Of a stretch of 15,430 nt of DNA, positions 1-10,823 are shown in pieces. Positions within the stretch are counted from its first letter, which is position 1. Every line of letters begins with the position of its first letter. Source of the DNA: Polyangiaceae bacterium (GTDB taxonomy: Bacteria; Myxococcota; Polyangia; Polyangiales; Polyangiaceae); assembly GCA_025936205.1 (NCBI GenBank), contig JAICTU010000197.1, positions 1 to 15,430 of the forward strand, in the 5' to 3' direction. The translations under genes were made by a program, and so were the position numbers. The notes beneath the pieces were generated by a model. The model was given only the letters and a program-made list of their open reading frames with translations, made no database searches and was not told the origin of the DNA.

Positions 1-41
1 CCAAGCCCGGCCCGAGTGACGACAACCCGTACTGAGCGCAG

Positions 42-84
42 GCTCTTCGCCGGGCGGAGAGCTCAGCGCTCTTCGCCGAGCGGA
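42..84. repeat. 17-bp near-perfect direct repeat across the pseudokinase stop
   Basis: Positions 42-58 and 68-84 are the same 17-bp word with one mismatch (gctcttcgccg followed by g or a, then gcgga), with a 26-bp period. The second copy holds the last codons of the pseudokinase gene and the first copy lies just past its stop. It looks like a small local duplication; no function is implied. Confidence 0.5.
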
Positions 85-1604
85 ATCACCAGCGACATGG
101 CGGCCGGAGCACTCACGCCGGTGTCCCAGACACGCTTGAGCATGCAGGCGCCGAGCCGGGTCTGGGCCAAGCTGCTGGGGCGGAGCCGCACCTCGGCGAG
201 CTGCCCGCGCGGGCCAAACTCCAGCTCCACCTTGGAGCCGGCTTCCCTGCGCTCGCCCGCGTCGCTGCATTCGCGCAGATGCGCCTGCAGGAGGGCGACC
301 GAGCCGCTCACGAGCTGATCGTTGGTCGCAGTGAGCGCCGGCTGGGGCGTGCGCGCCGGTACCGAGCCCGCCCCTCCGAGCCGGCCCAGAAACAGCCCCA
401 GGATGATGGCCGCGGCGGGCAAGAGCACCGTGGGCAGCATCGCCAGCCGGCGCCGGCGGCGGCGCGCGGCGCGCTTCTGCTCGCGATCGCGGACGTCCCG
501 CGCGGTGTGCTCCGTCACCGAGATCGGCTTTTGCGTGACCAGACCGCTGGCGAAAGCGGGCGCAGAATCCAGCGGCAGCGCCGCCGCCAGGCGGTGGCTC
601 TCACCCATGCGGTTGGCCTCACCCAGGGAGCGCGGAGCACCGGATTTGCGCGCGGGGTGGGTCAAGCGCGCCACCTGCCGCCAATCGGCGCCGTGGTTGG
701 TGCGCACGAGCGTGCCCAGAGACTCGGCGAGCGCATCGTAAGTGCCGATCTGAACCGTGCTCAGATCGTCGCTCAACTCCAGGCAGCTCTGGTGACGCGC
801 GCTCGGGTCCTTGGACATCGCGCGAGCGAGGATCACATTGACCTGCTGGCAATGCTCCCACTCCGGCATCATCAGTGGTGCCGGGGTGAGCTGCAGCACC
901 CGCTGCAAGGTCTCGGGGATGGATCGGCCGCGGAACGGATTGGAGCCCGTGAGCAACCGGTACAGCAAGAGCGCGAGCGAATAAGTGTCGCCGCGCGCTG
1001 TCGGCGTCTCCCCGCGCGTGACCTCGGGCGCCGCAAAGCTCATGCGCGTCTGAAAGAACCCGAGCTGTGACTCGGCCTCGGCGGCGACATCCTCCAGGCT
1101 CGCCAGACCAAAGTCCGTGATCTGAGGCTCGCCCGAGAGCGGCACATGGATACAGCCCAGCGTGATGCGCCCGTGCACGAAGCCACGCGCTTCGCGCGTG
1201 TGGCAGTGGTGCAGCGTCTGCAACAGCCGGCGCACGATGTAGACGGCCAGGTGCGGAGGGAACGGGCGCTGCTTGCGCCCGAAGTACTCGCAGAGCTGGG
1301 CCAGGCTGGCACCGGGTAGGTGCGAGGAGGCCGTGACCAGGCGGTCCTCGACCACGCCGTAGTTCAAGAGCGAAACCACGCCCGCGTGGCGCAGATGCAT
1401 GAGCGCGCTCATCTCGTCGCGCAGCGCGTGCAGCAGCGGGCTCTCGCGATCGCCCAGATCGTGCATGTACTGTTTGATCAGAATCGGCGTGCCATAGGCA
1501 TCTTCCGATTCGTCACGGGCGATGTAACTCTTGGCGAGCTTCTTCTGATCCAGCAGCCAGAGGACGCGGTATCGCCCCAGAATGAGACTGTTCTCTAAAC
1601 TCAT
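63..1604 (-). CDS. Membrane-anchored Ser/Thr pseudokinase with AgmX/TonB-like C-terminal domain
   Basis: A 513-residue protein with an ATG start. Residues about 10-285 have the protein-kinase fold: the beta-3 lysine (LIK, K44), a helix-C glutamate (E64), DFG (164-166), APE (192-194) and the helix-F Asp (D206). The catalytic loop, normally HRDxKxxN, reads HGRITLGC at 144-151, so the catalytic Asp, the Lys and the Asn are all lost. The Gly-rich loop also has no glycines. I infer a pseudokinase that binds or scaffolds rather than phosphorylates. An Arg-rich stretch (about 378-386) precedes one membrane helix (387-407). The extracytoplasmic end (about 430-513) contains two cysteines (C446, C487) and a beta-strand pattern like the AgmX/PglI or TonB C-terminal domains common in myxobacterial proteins. 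It lies downstream of xylGH on the same strand, 205 bp away, so it probably has its own promoter. The kinase fold is sure; the C-terminal assignment is moderate. Confidence 0.88.
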   Translation of the reverse strand: MSLENSLILGRYRVLWLLDQKKLAKSYIARDESEDAYGTPILIKQYMHDLGDRESPLLHALRDEMSALMHLRHAGVVSLLNYGVVEDRLVTASSHLPGASLAQLCEYFGRKQRPFPPHLAVYIVRRLLQTLHHCHTREARGFVHGRITLGCIHVPLSGEPQITDFGLASLEDVAAEAESQLGFFQTRMSFAAPEVTRGETPTARGDTYSLALLLYRLLTGSNPFRGRSIPETLQRVLQLTPAPLMMPEWEHCQQVNVILARAMSKDPSARHQSCLELSDDLSTVQIGTYDALAESLGTLVRTNHGADWRQVARLTHPARKSGAPRSLGEANRMGESHRLAAALPLDSAPAFASGLVTQKPISVTEHTARDVRDREQKRAARRRRRRLAMLPTVLLPAAAIILGLFLGRLGGAGSVPARTPQPALTATNDQLVSGSVALLQAHLRECSDAGERREAGSKVELEFGPRGQLAEVRLRPSSLAQTRLGACMLKRVWDTGVSAPAAMSLVIPLGEER

Positions 1605-1758
1605 GCACCAAGATGCGGAGACACTACCGCCGTCACGCTGAACGGCACTCCACCCCCGGGCTTTAACAAAAGGCGATCAGCGGTCACGGGCCGGACAAAG
1701 CTGTCCCGATCTGATCTTGGCTCGACCCTGATTCAAACGTCGGGCTCCAGGAAGGCCA

Positions 1759-1804
1759 GCTGAGCGTCCAGCTCAGCCTGCGCTGGGAGGGCAATCCGCC
1801 CTCC
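1759..1804 (-). terminator. Two adjacent GC-rich hairpins downstream of xylH
   Basis: Just past the xylH stop (1810) there are two perfect 7-bp inverted repeats. One is 1786-1792 with 1798-1804 (ggagggc/gccctcc, 5-base loop); the other is 1759-1765 with 1771-1777 (gctgagc/gctcagc, 5-base loop). Neither is followed by a T-run on the minus strand, so this is not a classical intrinsic terminator. They could still end or protect the 3' end of the xylGH transcript. The position supports a transcript boundary before the pseudokinase gene. Confidence 0.4.
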
Positions 1805-1809
1805 GGCCC

Positions 1810-2952
1810 TCAACCCCTGACCGCTGACCCCTTCTGAGTCAGGCGCACGTCCATCCACACGGCGAGGGCCAGCACCAGGCCGCGAGCAATGAACTTCTGC
1901 TCCGGGCTGACCGCGAGCAGGGTCATCCCGTTGAGCAACATCGCCATGATCAGCGCCCCGAAGAGCACACCGACCACGGTCCCCTGTCCGCCCTTGAGGC
2001 TGGTGCCGCCGATGACACAGGCAGCGATCGCGTCCAGCTCCATCAGCTGACCGGTGGTGGTGGTGCTGGAGCCCGCGAACGCGGTCTGCAGGAAGCCCGC
2101 CAGGGCGACGATCAGCCCCATCAGCGCGAAGGCGCCGATCACCACCCGGTTGACGGGGACGCCGGCCACGAGCGCCGCCTGCTCATTGCCGCCCACCGCG
2201 TACAGGTAGCGCCCCAGCCGCGTCTGCTGCAGCAGCACATGAACCAACAGCGCGACCACACCGAGGATCAGTGCCGCCAGCGGCACCCCCTTGTACTGGC
2301 TCATCACCAGCACGAACAAGCCGATGACCTGGCTGGCCACGAACCAGCGCAGGAACACCAGCTCACCGTCGCTCGCGAAGCCACGGGTGATGCGCTGCCG
2401 GTAGCTGCGCAGCATCGCGAAGCCGAGCACTGCAATGGTTGCAGCCGCCAGCGCCGCTCCCAGCATCTTCGGCAGGTAGAAGGTCGTGAGCAGCGAATAC
2501 AGGTTCTCTTGATTGCCGGGCGCAACGGCGACGGTCTCGTTCTGGATCACGAGCCAGTGCACGCCCTTGAACACCAGGAGCCCGCCCAGCGTGATGATGA
2601 AGGCAGGCACCCGCTCCTTCATGATGATCCAGCCCATGCCCGTGTAGAGCAACAGCGACAGCACCGCCGTGATCAGCAGCGCGGGCGGCGCGCTCCAATC
2701 CTGGTTCGAGATCAGCACGGCCGCGACGCCGCCGATCAAGCCCACGCCGCTGCCCACGCTCAGATCGATGTGACCCGGCAAGATCACCAGCAACATGCCC
2801 AGCGACAGGACCGCCGTGGCAGAGAGCTCGATGCCGAGCTGCGCGAGATTCCTCGCGCTCAAGAAACGCGCGTCGCGCGTGTAAAAGAAAGCGCCGATCA
2901 GGACGAGCGCGATCAAGAGTGAAAAATCGCGCAACGCGATGCGTTTATCCAT
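1810..2952 (-). CDS. xylH: Sugar ABC transporter permease, XylH-like
   Basis: A 380-residue, very hydrophobic integral membrane protein of the BPD_transp_2 family (RbsC/XylH/MglC), with about ten membrane segments. Residues 50-70 carry the family motif around PGHIDLSVGS. Near residue 290 comes the conserved CVIGGTSLKGGQGTVVG segment, typical of the sugar-uptake permeases. The extra helix pair and linker around residues 185-230 and the total length (E. coli XylH is about 393 residues) fit XylH better than RbsC. It would form the inner-membrane channel with the XylG ATPase encoded immediately upstream; the two genes overlap by 8 bp, which suggests translational coupling. D-xylose as substrate is inferred from family resemblance only. 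No binding-protein gene is adjacent. Confidence 0.88.
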   Translation of the reverse strand: MDKRIALRDFSLLIALVLIGAFFYTRDARFLSARNLAQLGIELSATAVLSLGMLLVILPGHIDLSVGSGVGLIGGVAAVLISNQDWSAPPALLITAVLSLLLYTGMGWIIMKERVPAFIITLGGLLVFKGVHWLVIQNETVAVAPGNQENLYSLLTTFYLPKMLGAALAAATIAVLGFAMLRSYRQRITRGFASDGELVFLRWFVASQVIGLFVLVMSQYKGVPLAALILGVVALLVHVLLQQTRLGRYLYAVGGNEQAALVAGVPVNRVVIGAFALMGLIVALAGFLQTAFAGSSTTTTGQLMELDAIAACVIGGTSLKGGQGTVVGVLFGALIMAMLLNGMTLLAVSPEQKFIARGLVLALAVWMDVRLTQKGSAVRG

Positions 2953-4489
2953 GTTCTACCGCGCTCACCGTGACCCGGCTCTTGCTCATGGCCGCGCTCA
3001 AGAGCTCGGCCTGGGTGGCTTCGCGGGCGTCGAAGCTTCCACCCAGCTGTCCCTCACATAACATCAGGATGCGGTCCGCCAGACCGATCAGTTCCGGCAG
3101 CTCGCTGGAGACGAGCACGACAGCCAGGCCTTGCTCCGTCAGTCCGCGCACCAGCGCATAAATCTCACTCTTGGCGCCGATGTCGATGCCGCGCGTCGGT
3201 TCATCCAGCAGCACCACCTTGGGCTCCGTCATCAGCGCGCGCCCCAGCACTACCTTCTGCTGGTTACCGCCGGAGAGTGTGCCGACCTTGACCTCCAGCG
3301 AGGCGGCCTTGATCGACATCGACTGCATCATGCGGCGATTTTCCTGCAGCTCTCGCTCGCCATCGATGAAGCCGTTGCGCGAGAGCTCGCGCAGCGCGGA
3401 GAGCGACAGGTTGAAGCCGACGCCGGCGTCGAGACTCAGCCCGTAGCGCTTGCGGTCTTCGGTCACCAGCACCATGCCCGCGCGCACGTTGCCCGCCGGG
3501 TCGTTCTCGGCCAGCGGCTGACCGCGAAAGCGCACTTCGCCCGCCAGCCGCACGCCGTAGCAGCCGAACAGATTCATCAGCAGCTCGCTGCGACCCGCGC
3601 CCATCAGCCCGCCGATGCCGAGCACCTGCCCGCCGCGCACTTCCAGGCTGATGTCGCGCAGGCGCGCGGGCTGTCCGGCGCGCGGCGCGACGCTGAGGCC
3701 GCGCACCGACAGCAACACCTCACCGGGCGCACCGCTGCGCGGTGGAAACAGGTCATCGACGCGCCGCCCCACCATATGCTGCACGATGCTCGAGGTATCG
3801 GTCTCGCGGCTCGGGGTCGAGAACACGCTCTGACCGTCGCGCAGCACGGTGATGCGATCGGCGAGATGGAACACTTCGTCGAGCTTGTGCGAGATGTAGA
3901 TGCTGCTCACGCCGGCGCCGCGCAGCTCCAGGATGATCGCGAGCAACGCCCGGACTTCCTTGTCGCTGAGCGCAGAGGTGGGCTCGTCCAGGATCAGGAT
4001 GCGCGCCTGCTTGGCCAGCGCGCGCGCGATCTCCACCAGCTGCTTCTGCCCCATGCCGAGATCCCCCGCGCGCACCGTCGGGTCGATATCCAGCTTGAAA
4101 CGCTCCAGCACCTTCTGGGTCTCGACGTGCATGCGCTCGTGCTGGACGAAGCCGAAGCGGCTCGGCTCATTGCCGAGGAAGACGTTCTCGGCCACGGTCA
4201 TCTCATCCACCAGCGCCAGCTCCTGGTGGATCACGGCGATGCCCGCCGCTTCCGCGTCGCGGATCGACTCGAAGCGCACGGGTTTGCCGCCGCACACCAG
4301 CTGCCCCGTGTAGCTGTCATGCGGCAGCACGCCGCCCAGGACCTTGATCAACGTGGACTTGCCCGCGCCATTTTCCCCGCACAGCGCGTGCACCTCGCCC
4401 GCGTGCAGCTGGAAGCTGACATCGCGCAGCGCCAGCACGCCCGGGTAGCGCTTGGTGATGGATTGTGCCTCGAGAATGGGCCCAGCCAT
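2945..4489 (-). CDS. xylG: Sugar ABC transporter ATP-binding protein, XylG-like, two ABC domains
   Basis: A 514-residue twin-domain ATPase of the sugar-import type (XylG/RbsA/MglA; E. coli XylG is about 513). The first domain has Walker A GENGAGKST (38-46), a Q-loop in VIHQE, the divergent signature LGMGQKQ (144-150) and Walker B LILDEPTSAL (about 165-174). The second domain has a degenerate Walker A (GLMGAGRSE, about 294-302), a good signature LSGGNQQ and Walker B LLDEPTRGID. This asymmetry is normal for the family. It energises the XylH permease in the cytoplasm. The ATG at 4489 lines up with the family N-terminus, but no Shine-Dalgarno sequence is visible before it, and a terminator ends only 35 bp upstream, leaving little room for a promoter. 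Substrate specificity is inferred. Confidence 0.9.
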   Translation of the reverse strand: MAGPILEAQSITKRYPGVLALRDVSFQLHAGEVHALCGENGAGKSTLIKVLGGVLPHDSYTGQLVCGGKPVRFESIRDAEAAGIAVIHQELALVDEMTVAENVFLGNEPSRFGFVQHERMHVETQKVLERFKLDIDPTVRAGDLGMGQKQLVEIARALAKQARILILDEPTSALSDKEVRALLAIILELRGAGVSSIYISHKLDEVFHLADRITVLRDGQSVFSTPSRETDTSSIVQHMVGRRVDDLFPPRSGAPGEVLLSVRGLSVAPRAGQPARLRDISLEVRGGQVLGIGGLMGAGRSELLMNLFGCYGVRLAGEVRFRGQPLAENDPAGNVRAGMVLVTEDRKRYGLSLDAGVGFNLSLSALRELSRNGFIDGERELQENRRMMQSMSIKAASLEVKVGTLSGGNQQKVVLGRALMTEPKVVLLDEPTRGIDIGAKSEIYALVRGLTEQGLAVVLVSSELPELIGLADRILMLCEGQLGGSFDAREATQAELLSAAMSKSRVTVSAVEHG

Positions 4490-4524
4490 TGGGGGGCCGG
4501 TTCTACGTCAAATCGTCACCCGTC

Positions 4525-4564
4525 GAAAACGAAAACGGCTCCCCGGAGTTGCCTCCGAGGAGCC
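4525..4564 (-). terminator. Rho-independent terminator after the triple-DsbA gene
   Basis: A 12-bp stem with one mismatch (4537-4548 with 4553-4564) and a 4-base loop. On the minus strand the stem is followed by the T-rich stretch gttttcgttttcg (4536-4524). It begins 34 bp past the stop of the gene at 4598-6532 and has the form of an intrinsic terminator for that transcript. It separates that gene from xylG. Confidence 0.85.
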
Positions 4565-4597
4565 ATCTTGTCGGCTCAGACGCTGAAGCGCCGGGCC

Positions 4598-6532
4598 TCA
4601 GCCTGACTTCTGGGCCATCTTGATGACCTTGTCAAAGGCCTGGAACGGCTGGGCGCCGCTCACGAAGTAGCCATTGATCACGAACCCGGGAGTACCCCCG
4701 ATGCCCGCCTTGTTGCCGATCGCGGCATCCTGGTCGACGAACTCCTTGTGCTTGTGGCTGTCGAGCGCGGCCTTGAACTTGGCCATGTCGATACCACCCA
4801 CCTGCTCGGCGTACTTCTCCAGGTCGGGGCGCTTGATGTTCGCCTGATTGGTGAACAGCAGGTTGTGATACTTCCAGAAGCCCTTGTTGCCGGCCTGCAC
4901 GAAGATCTCGCGCGCAGCCTCGGCGGCGAGCGGAGCGTCTGCGTGGAAGGGCAGCGGCATGTTGTGCCACACGACCTTCACGTCCTTCGGGTAAGCCTTC
5001 TGGATCTCGTCGATCGTGGGCTCCACGCGGCTGCAGAACGGGCACTGGAAGTCCGAGAACTGCTGAATGACGATCTTGGCATTCTCCGGGCCCTTGAAGG
5101 GATTTTCCTTCGTGGGCGCCGGCACGTCCTTCTTTTCCGGCTCGGCCGCGCCCTTGGCGCTCTTCATCACCTCGGCGAAGACCTTGTTGCGCGGCACGCC
5201 CTTGCTGACGAGGCCCTTGGCGATCGCCAGCTGCGCGTCGATCAATTCCTTGAACTTCTCGGGCGGCTGCGCGCCGGACAGGCGGCGACCGTTGATGAAG
5301 AAATGCGGCGTGCCGCGAGCTTCGAAGTCCGCGGCTTGATCGATCGTGCTGGTGAAACGCGCGGCGTACTTGTCGCTGTCGATCGCAGCCTTGACCTTGT
5401 CCCAGGGCACACCGACCTTCTTGGCGATCTCCTGGAGGCCGGCGTCTTCCAGGTTCTTCTGGCCTTCGAACAGCGCGTCGTGCGCCTCCCAGAACAGCTT
5501 GTCGCCACCCTTCTCGTAAGCGAAGCGAGCCAGCGTGGCCGCGGGCTTGGCGCGCGGGTGGAAGGGCAGCGGGTTGTCCTTCCAGACGACGCGCAGGTCA
5601 CCCTTGTAGTCGTTCATCATCTGCGCGATCGTCGGTTCGACGCGGGCGCAGAACGGGCACTGGAAGTCGGAGTACTCGACGATCGTGACCAGTGCGTCGG
5701 CGGGGCCGCGCACCGGGTCGTCATCGGCGACGGGCACCTTCCAGACCGTGGTGTCTTCCGGCGGAGGAGCCTGCGGCTTGGGATCTTCCGGCTTCTGGAA
5801 GTTCTTCTTCGTCAGCTCCAGCGAGACCTTGTTCTTGGCCACGCCCGTCTTCGCCAGCGCATCCGCGGCGGCGAGCTCGGCGTCGATCTGCTCCTTGAAC
5901 TTCTCGAACGGCTGAGCGCCGCTCAAGGTCTTGCCATTGATCATGAAGTGCGGCGTGCCGCGCACGCCGATTTGCTTCGAGACCGCGAGATCCTTGTCGA
6001 CCTTGCCGACAAACTTCTTGCTGTCGAGAGCAGCCTTGAACTTCTGGGCATCGACGCCCGCCGCCACTGCCCACTTTTCGAAGTTCTCGGGAGTGAGATC
6101 CTTCTGGTTGGCGAAGGCGAGGTCGTGGAACTTCCAGAAATCGCCACCGAGCCCCGCTACCGTCACGGCAGCGTCAGCCGCGGGACGGGCGCTCTTGTGG
6201 AAGGGAAGCGGGTTGTTCTTCCAGATCACGCGCACCTTGTCGGGCCCGTATTCCTTCTTGACCCGGTCCATCGTCGGCTCGACGCGCGAGCAGAACGGGC
6301 ACTCGAAGTCGCTGGCCTCGACGATCGTGACCGGCGCATCCGCCTTACCCCACATGGGGTCGTCGGCGGAGATCGGCACAGGCGAAGTGGCATGGCTGTT
6401 ATCGCCGTTGCCCTTGCTGGCTACCTCGGCACTGACCTGGACCCCTCCACGGTCCTGGGCAATGCCCCACATCAACCCCATCCCGGCTAAAAAGCTCAGG
6501 AGGAAGCCGACGAAAGCGGTTCCTTTGTTCAT
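4598..6532 (-). CDS. Membrane-anchored protein with three tandem DsbA-like thioredoxin domains
   Basis: A 644-residue protein with an uncleaved or signal-type N-terminal hydrophobic segment (about 5-24), a polar linker, and three similar domains of roughly 200 residues. Each carries a SDFxCPFC active site (Cys pairs 78/81, 292/295, 497/500), an NPLPFH or MPLPFH segment, an FW(K/E)xH helix, and the cis-proline loop of the thioredoxin fold (TP at 193-194, 408-409, 614-615) followed by ING and SGAQP. All catalytic residues are kept in all three. The repeats are joined by Lys/Pro/Glu-rich linkers (about 240-265 and 458-478). By family (Thioredoxin_4/DsbA) it should exchange thiols or disulfides in the periplasm. 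The usual DsbA has one such domain of about 200 residues, so this is a triplication. A Shine-Dalgarno (aggag at 6546-6542) supports the ATG at 6532; an intrinsic terminator follows. It appears monocistronic. Confidence 0.93.
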   Translation of the reverse strand: MNKGTAFVGFLLSFLAGMGLMWGIAQDRGGVQVSAEVASKGNGDNSHATSPVPISADDPMWGKADAPVTIVEASDFECPFCSRVEPTMDRVKKEYGPDKVRVIWKNNPLPFHKSARPAADAAVTVAGLGGDFWKFHDLAFANQKDLTPENFEKWAVAAGVDAQKFKAALDSKKFVGKVDKDLAVSKQIGVRGTPHFMINGKTLSGAQPFEKFKEQIDAELAAADALAKTGVAKNKVSLELTKKNFQKPEDPKPQAPPPEDTTVWKVPVADDDPVRGPADALVTIVEYSDFQCPFCARVEPTIAQMMNDYKGDLRVVWKDNPLPFHPRAKPAATLARFAYEKGGDKLFWEAHDALFEGQKNLEDAGLQEIAKKVGVPWDKVKAAIDSDKYAARFTSTIDQAADFEARGTPHFFINGRRLSGAQPPEKFKELIDAQLAIAKGLVSKGVPRNKVFAEVMKSAKGAAEPEKKDVPAPTKENPFKGPENAKIVIQQFSDFQCPFCSRVEPTIDEIQKAYPKDVKVVWHNMPLPFHADAPLAAEAAREIFVQAGNKGFWKYHNLLFTNQANIKRPDLEKYAEQVGGIDMAKFKAALDSHKHKEFVDQDAAIGNKAGIGGTPGFVINGYFVSGAQPFQAFDKVIKMAQKSG

Positions 6533-6888
6533 GACATTGATCTCCTAGATTTCGTTCGATTGCGTCCGCACGACGAAGCGAGCGGACATTGATGGATAGA
6601 TGGCTGGACGGGGCGCTCCCCGTGGAACGCCGGGGTAGGTCGAGCGCAGTGCCGCTCGCACTGCGCATGGCATTGCGATGCGGCCCAAACCGGGACTTGC
6701 TTCAGTCCCGGTCGCGACCTGCATGGCCCAAGCGCTGGGCACACGCTCGCGGTGGAGTCCTGCGCGAGTCCTCGGAGCGCAGGGGGTGGCCCCGCAAACC
6801 GATGCGTCAAACCGCGCGCAGGAGACGCTCGGGCCCTGGGATGCGGGCTGCTACCGCACAACCAGTGGACCGAGCAACGGCGCGACGT
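6533..6888. other. 356-bp gap without a supported gene
   Basis: Between the triple-DsbA start and the stop of the small secreted protein. The part next to 6532 must hold the DsbA promoter and has its ribosome site. It also contains an inverted repeat gtccgc/gcggac (6564-6569 with 6582-6587) that could be an operator, and the hairpin listed separately at 6689-6712. Open frames in it have no family-like features and no convincing start. Confidence 0.5.
6689..6712 (-). terminator. Perfect 9-bp hairpin in the gap
   Basis: Inverted repeat accgggact (6689-6697) and agtcccggt (6704-6712) with a 6-base loop. On the minus strand it is followed only by a short ttt. It lies about 180 nt past the stop of the small secreted protein and about 160 nt before the DsbA start, so it could be a weak terminator of the former or a leader structure of the latter. 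Confidence 0.35.
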
Positions 6889-7329
6889 TCAGCCGAAGAG
6901 CGGCGGACGAAAGACGAGATTGCGGTGCCCCTCACGTGGCGGCAACCCCACCACGGCAGGCTCCTGCAGACGCTGAGGCACAGCGCGCTCGGGCAGCGAC
7001 AGAATCACGATCGGCAGCACCCCCTCGGGGCGTTCGCGATCGAGATGAACGTCGGGAGCGGGCGCCGGCACGCTGCCGCGCGAAACCGCGGGCATATCGG
7101 AGTCGCCGAGATCGATGCTCACCCCCACCCAGCGAATCAGCGCGTCGCAGGGCAACTCCTCGAGCTTGCCCCGATCGACTTCGGGCACTTCCGTCGGCGC
7201 CGCAACAGATGCACCATGTGGATCACACATGGGCGCTTCATCGTCCATCGCGGCCGCCGCGTTTGACGCCAGGCTCGCGACCACGCACAACCACGCCGGG
7301 AGCAGCTGGAGCAGTACCCAGCGCAGCAC
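6889..7329 (-). CDS. Small secreted protein of unknown function
   Basis: A reading frame of up to 164 residues (from GTG 7383); I prefer the GTG at 7329 (146 residues). The preferred start has a GAGGGG Shine-Dalgarno nine bases upstream and gives a classical signal peptide: LRW, then a hydrophobic run LLQLLPAWLCVVASLAS, ending AAAA (mature protein from about residue 28). The mature part starts acidic (MDDEAPMCD), has two cysteines about 28 residues apart, is rich in Pro, Glu, Asp and Val, and ends RPPLFG. No catalytic motif is visible and I do not recognise a named family. It is divergent from the tandem kinase, sharing a 280-bp intergenic region, so the two may share regulation. That it is a real gene is likely from the signal peptide and codon bias; its function is unknown. 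Confidence 0.6.
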   Translation of the reverse strand: MLRWVLLQLLPAWLCVVASLASNAAAAMDDEAPMCDPHGASVAAPTEVPEVDRGKLEELPCDALIRWVGVSIDLGDSDMPAVSRGSVPAPAPDVHLDRERPEGVLPIVILSLPERAVPQRLQEPAVVGLPPREGHRNLVFRPPLFG

Positions 7330-7613
7330 GCGCAGCGACCCCTCGAGGGGGCGGGCGGTCCTGACGTGAAGCAGTACGGTCACAGGCTGTTGGTACGGGT
7401 TCCCGAGAGTCTACTCTAGTCGACCTGGCGCTCAATCCAAAGAAAACCTCGGCGGCGGGCTGTAACCCGTGTGGCGCAAGGTGTTGCTCGCGAGGCTGAT
7501 CGACTGCCATCCACCGCACGGGTGAGCGCTCGCCGTACCCTTTGCTGCGCCGTGAGACCGGCTTCCCGGTCCAGAATTTAGCCCAGCCATCCTCGCGCGA
7601 TTATTCTGCGAGC
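7330..7613. promoter_or_regulatory. Divergent intergenic region between the secreted protein and the tandem kinase
   Basis: About 230-280 bp, depending on the starts used, which must hold promoters for both genes. Around 7407-7424 there is a small palindromic patch (agagt/actct arms, then a gtcgac palindrome) that might be an operator. I cannot fix a -35/-10 pair for either gene with confidence. Confidence 0.3.
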
Positions 7614-10778
<3,165 letters not shown>

Positions 10779-10823
10779 GCGCGCTCGTTGGGGGGGCGGC
10801 GTCCGCGGCAGCCGCCGCTCGTG

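Noticed and set aside
279..1070. Plus-strand open frame of 263 codons
   Set aside because: Antisense to the pseudokinase gene; Arg/Gln-rich product with no motif, a usual shadow in high-GC DNA.
3131..4606. Plus-strand open frame of 491 codons
   Set aside because: Lies opposite xylG, which is unmistakable; the product is His/Arg/Gln/Ala-rich without motifs.
4748..6490. Plus-strand open frame of 580 codons
   Set aside because: Opposite the triple-DsbA gene; its internal repetition mirrors the three repeats on the other strand.
6533..6593. Two copies of gacattgat 52 bp apart upstream of the triple-DsbA gene
   Set aside because: Only nine bases each, one overlapping the ribosome-site region; too short to support an operator call.
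7472..7488. Sigma-54-like TGGCGC...TTGCT upstream of the tandem kinase
   Set aside because: The GG and GC are eleven bases apart instead of ten, and the -24 box is imperfect; spacing is strict for this promoter type.
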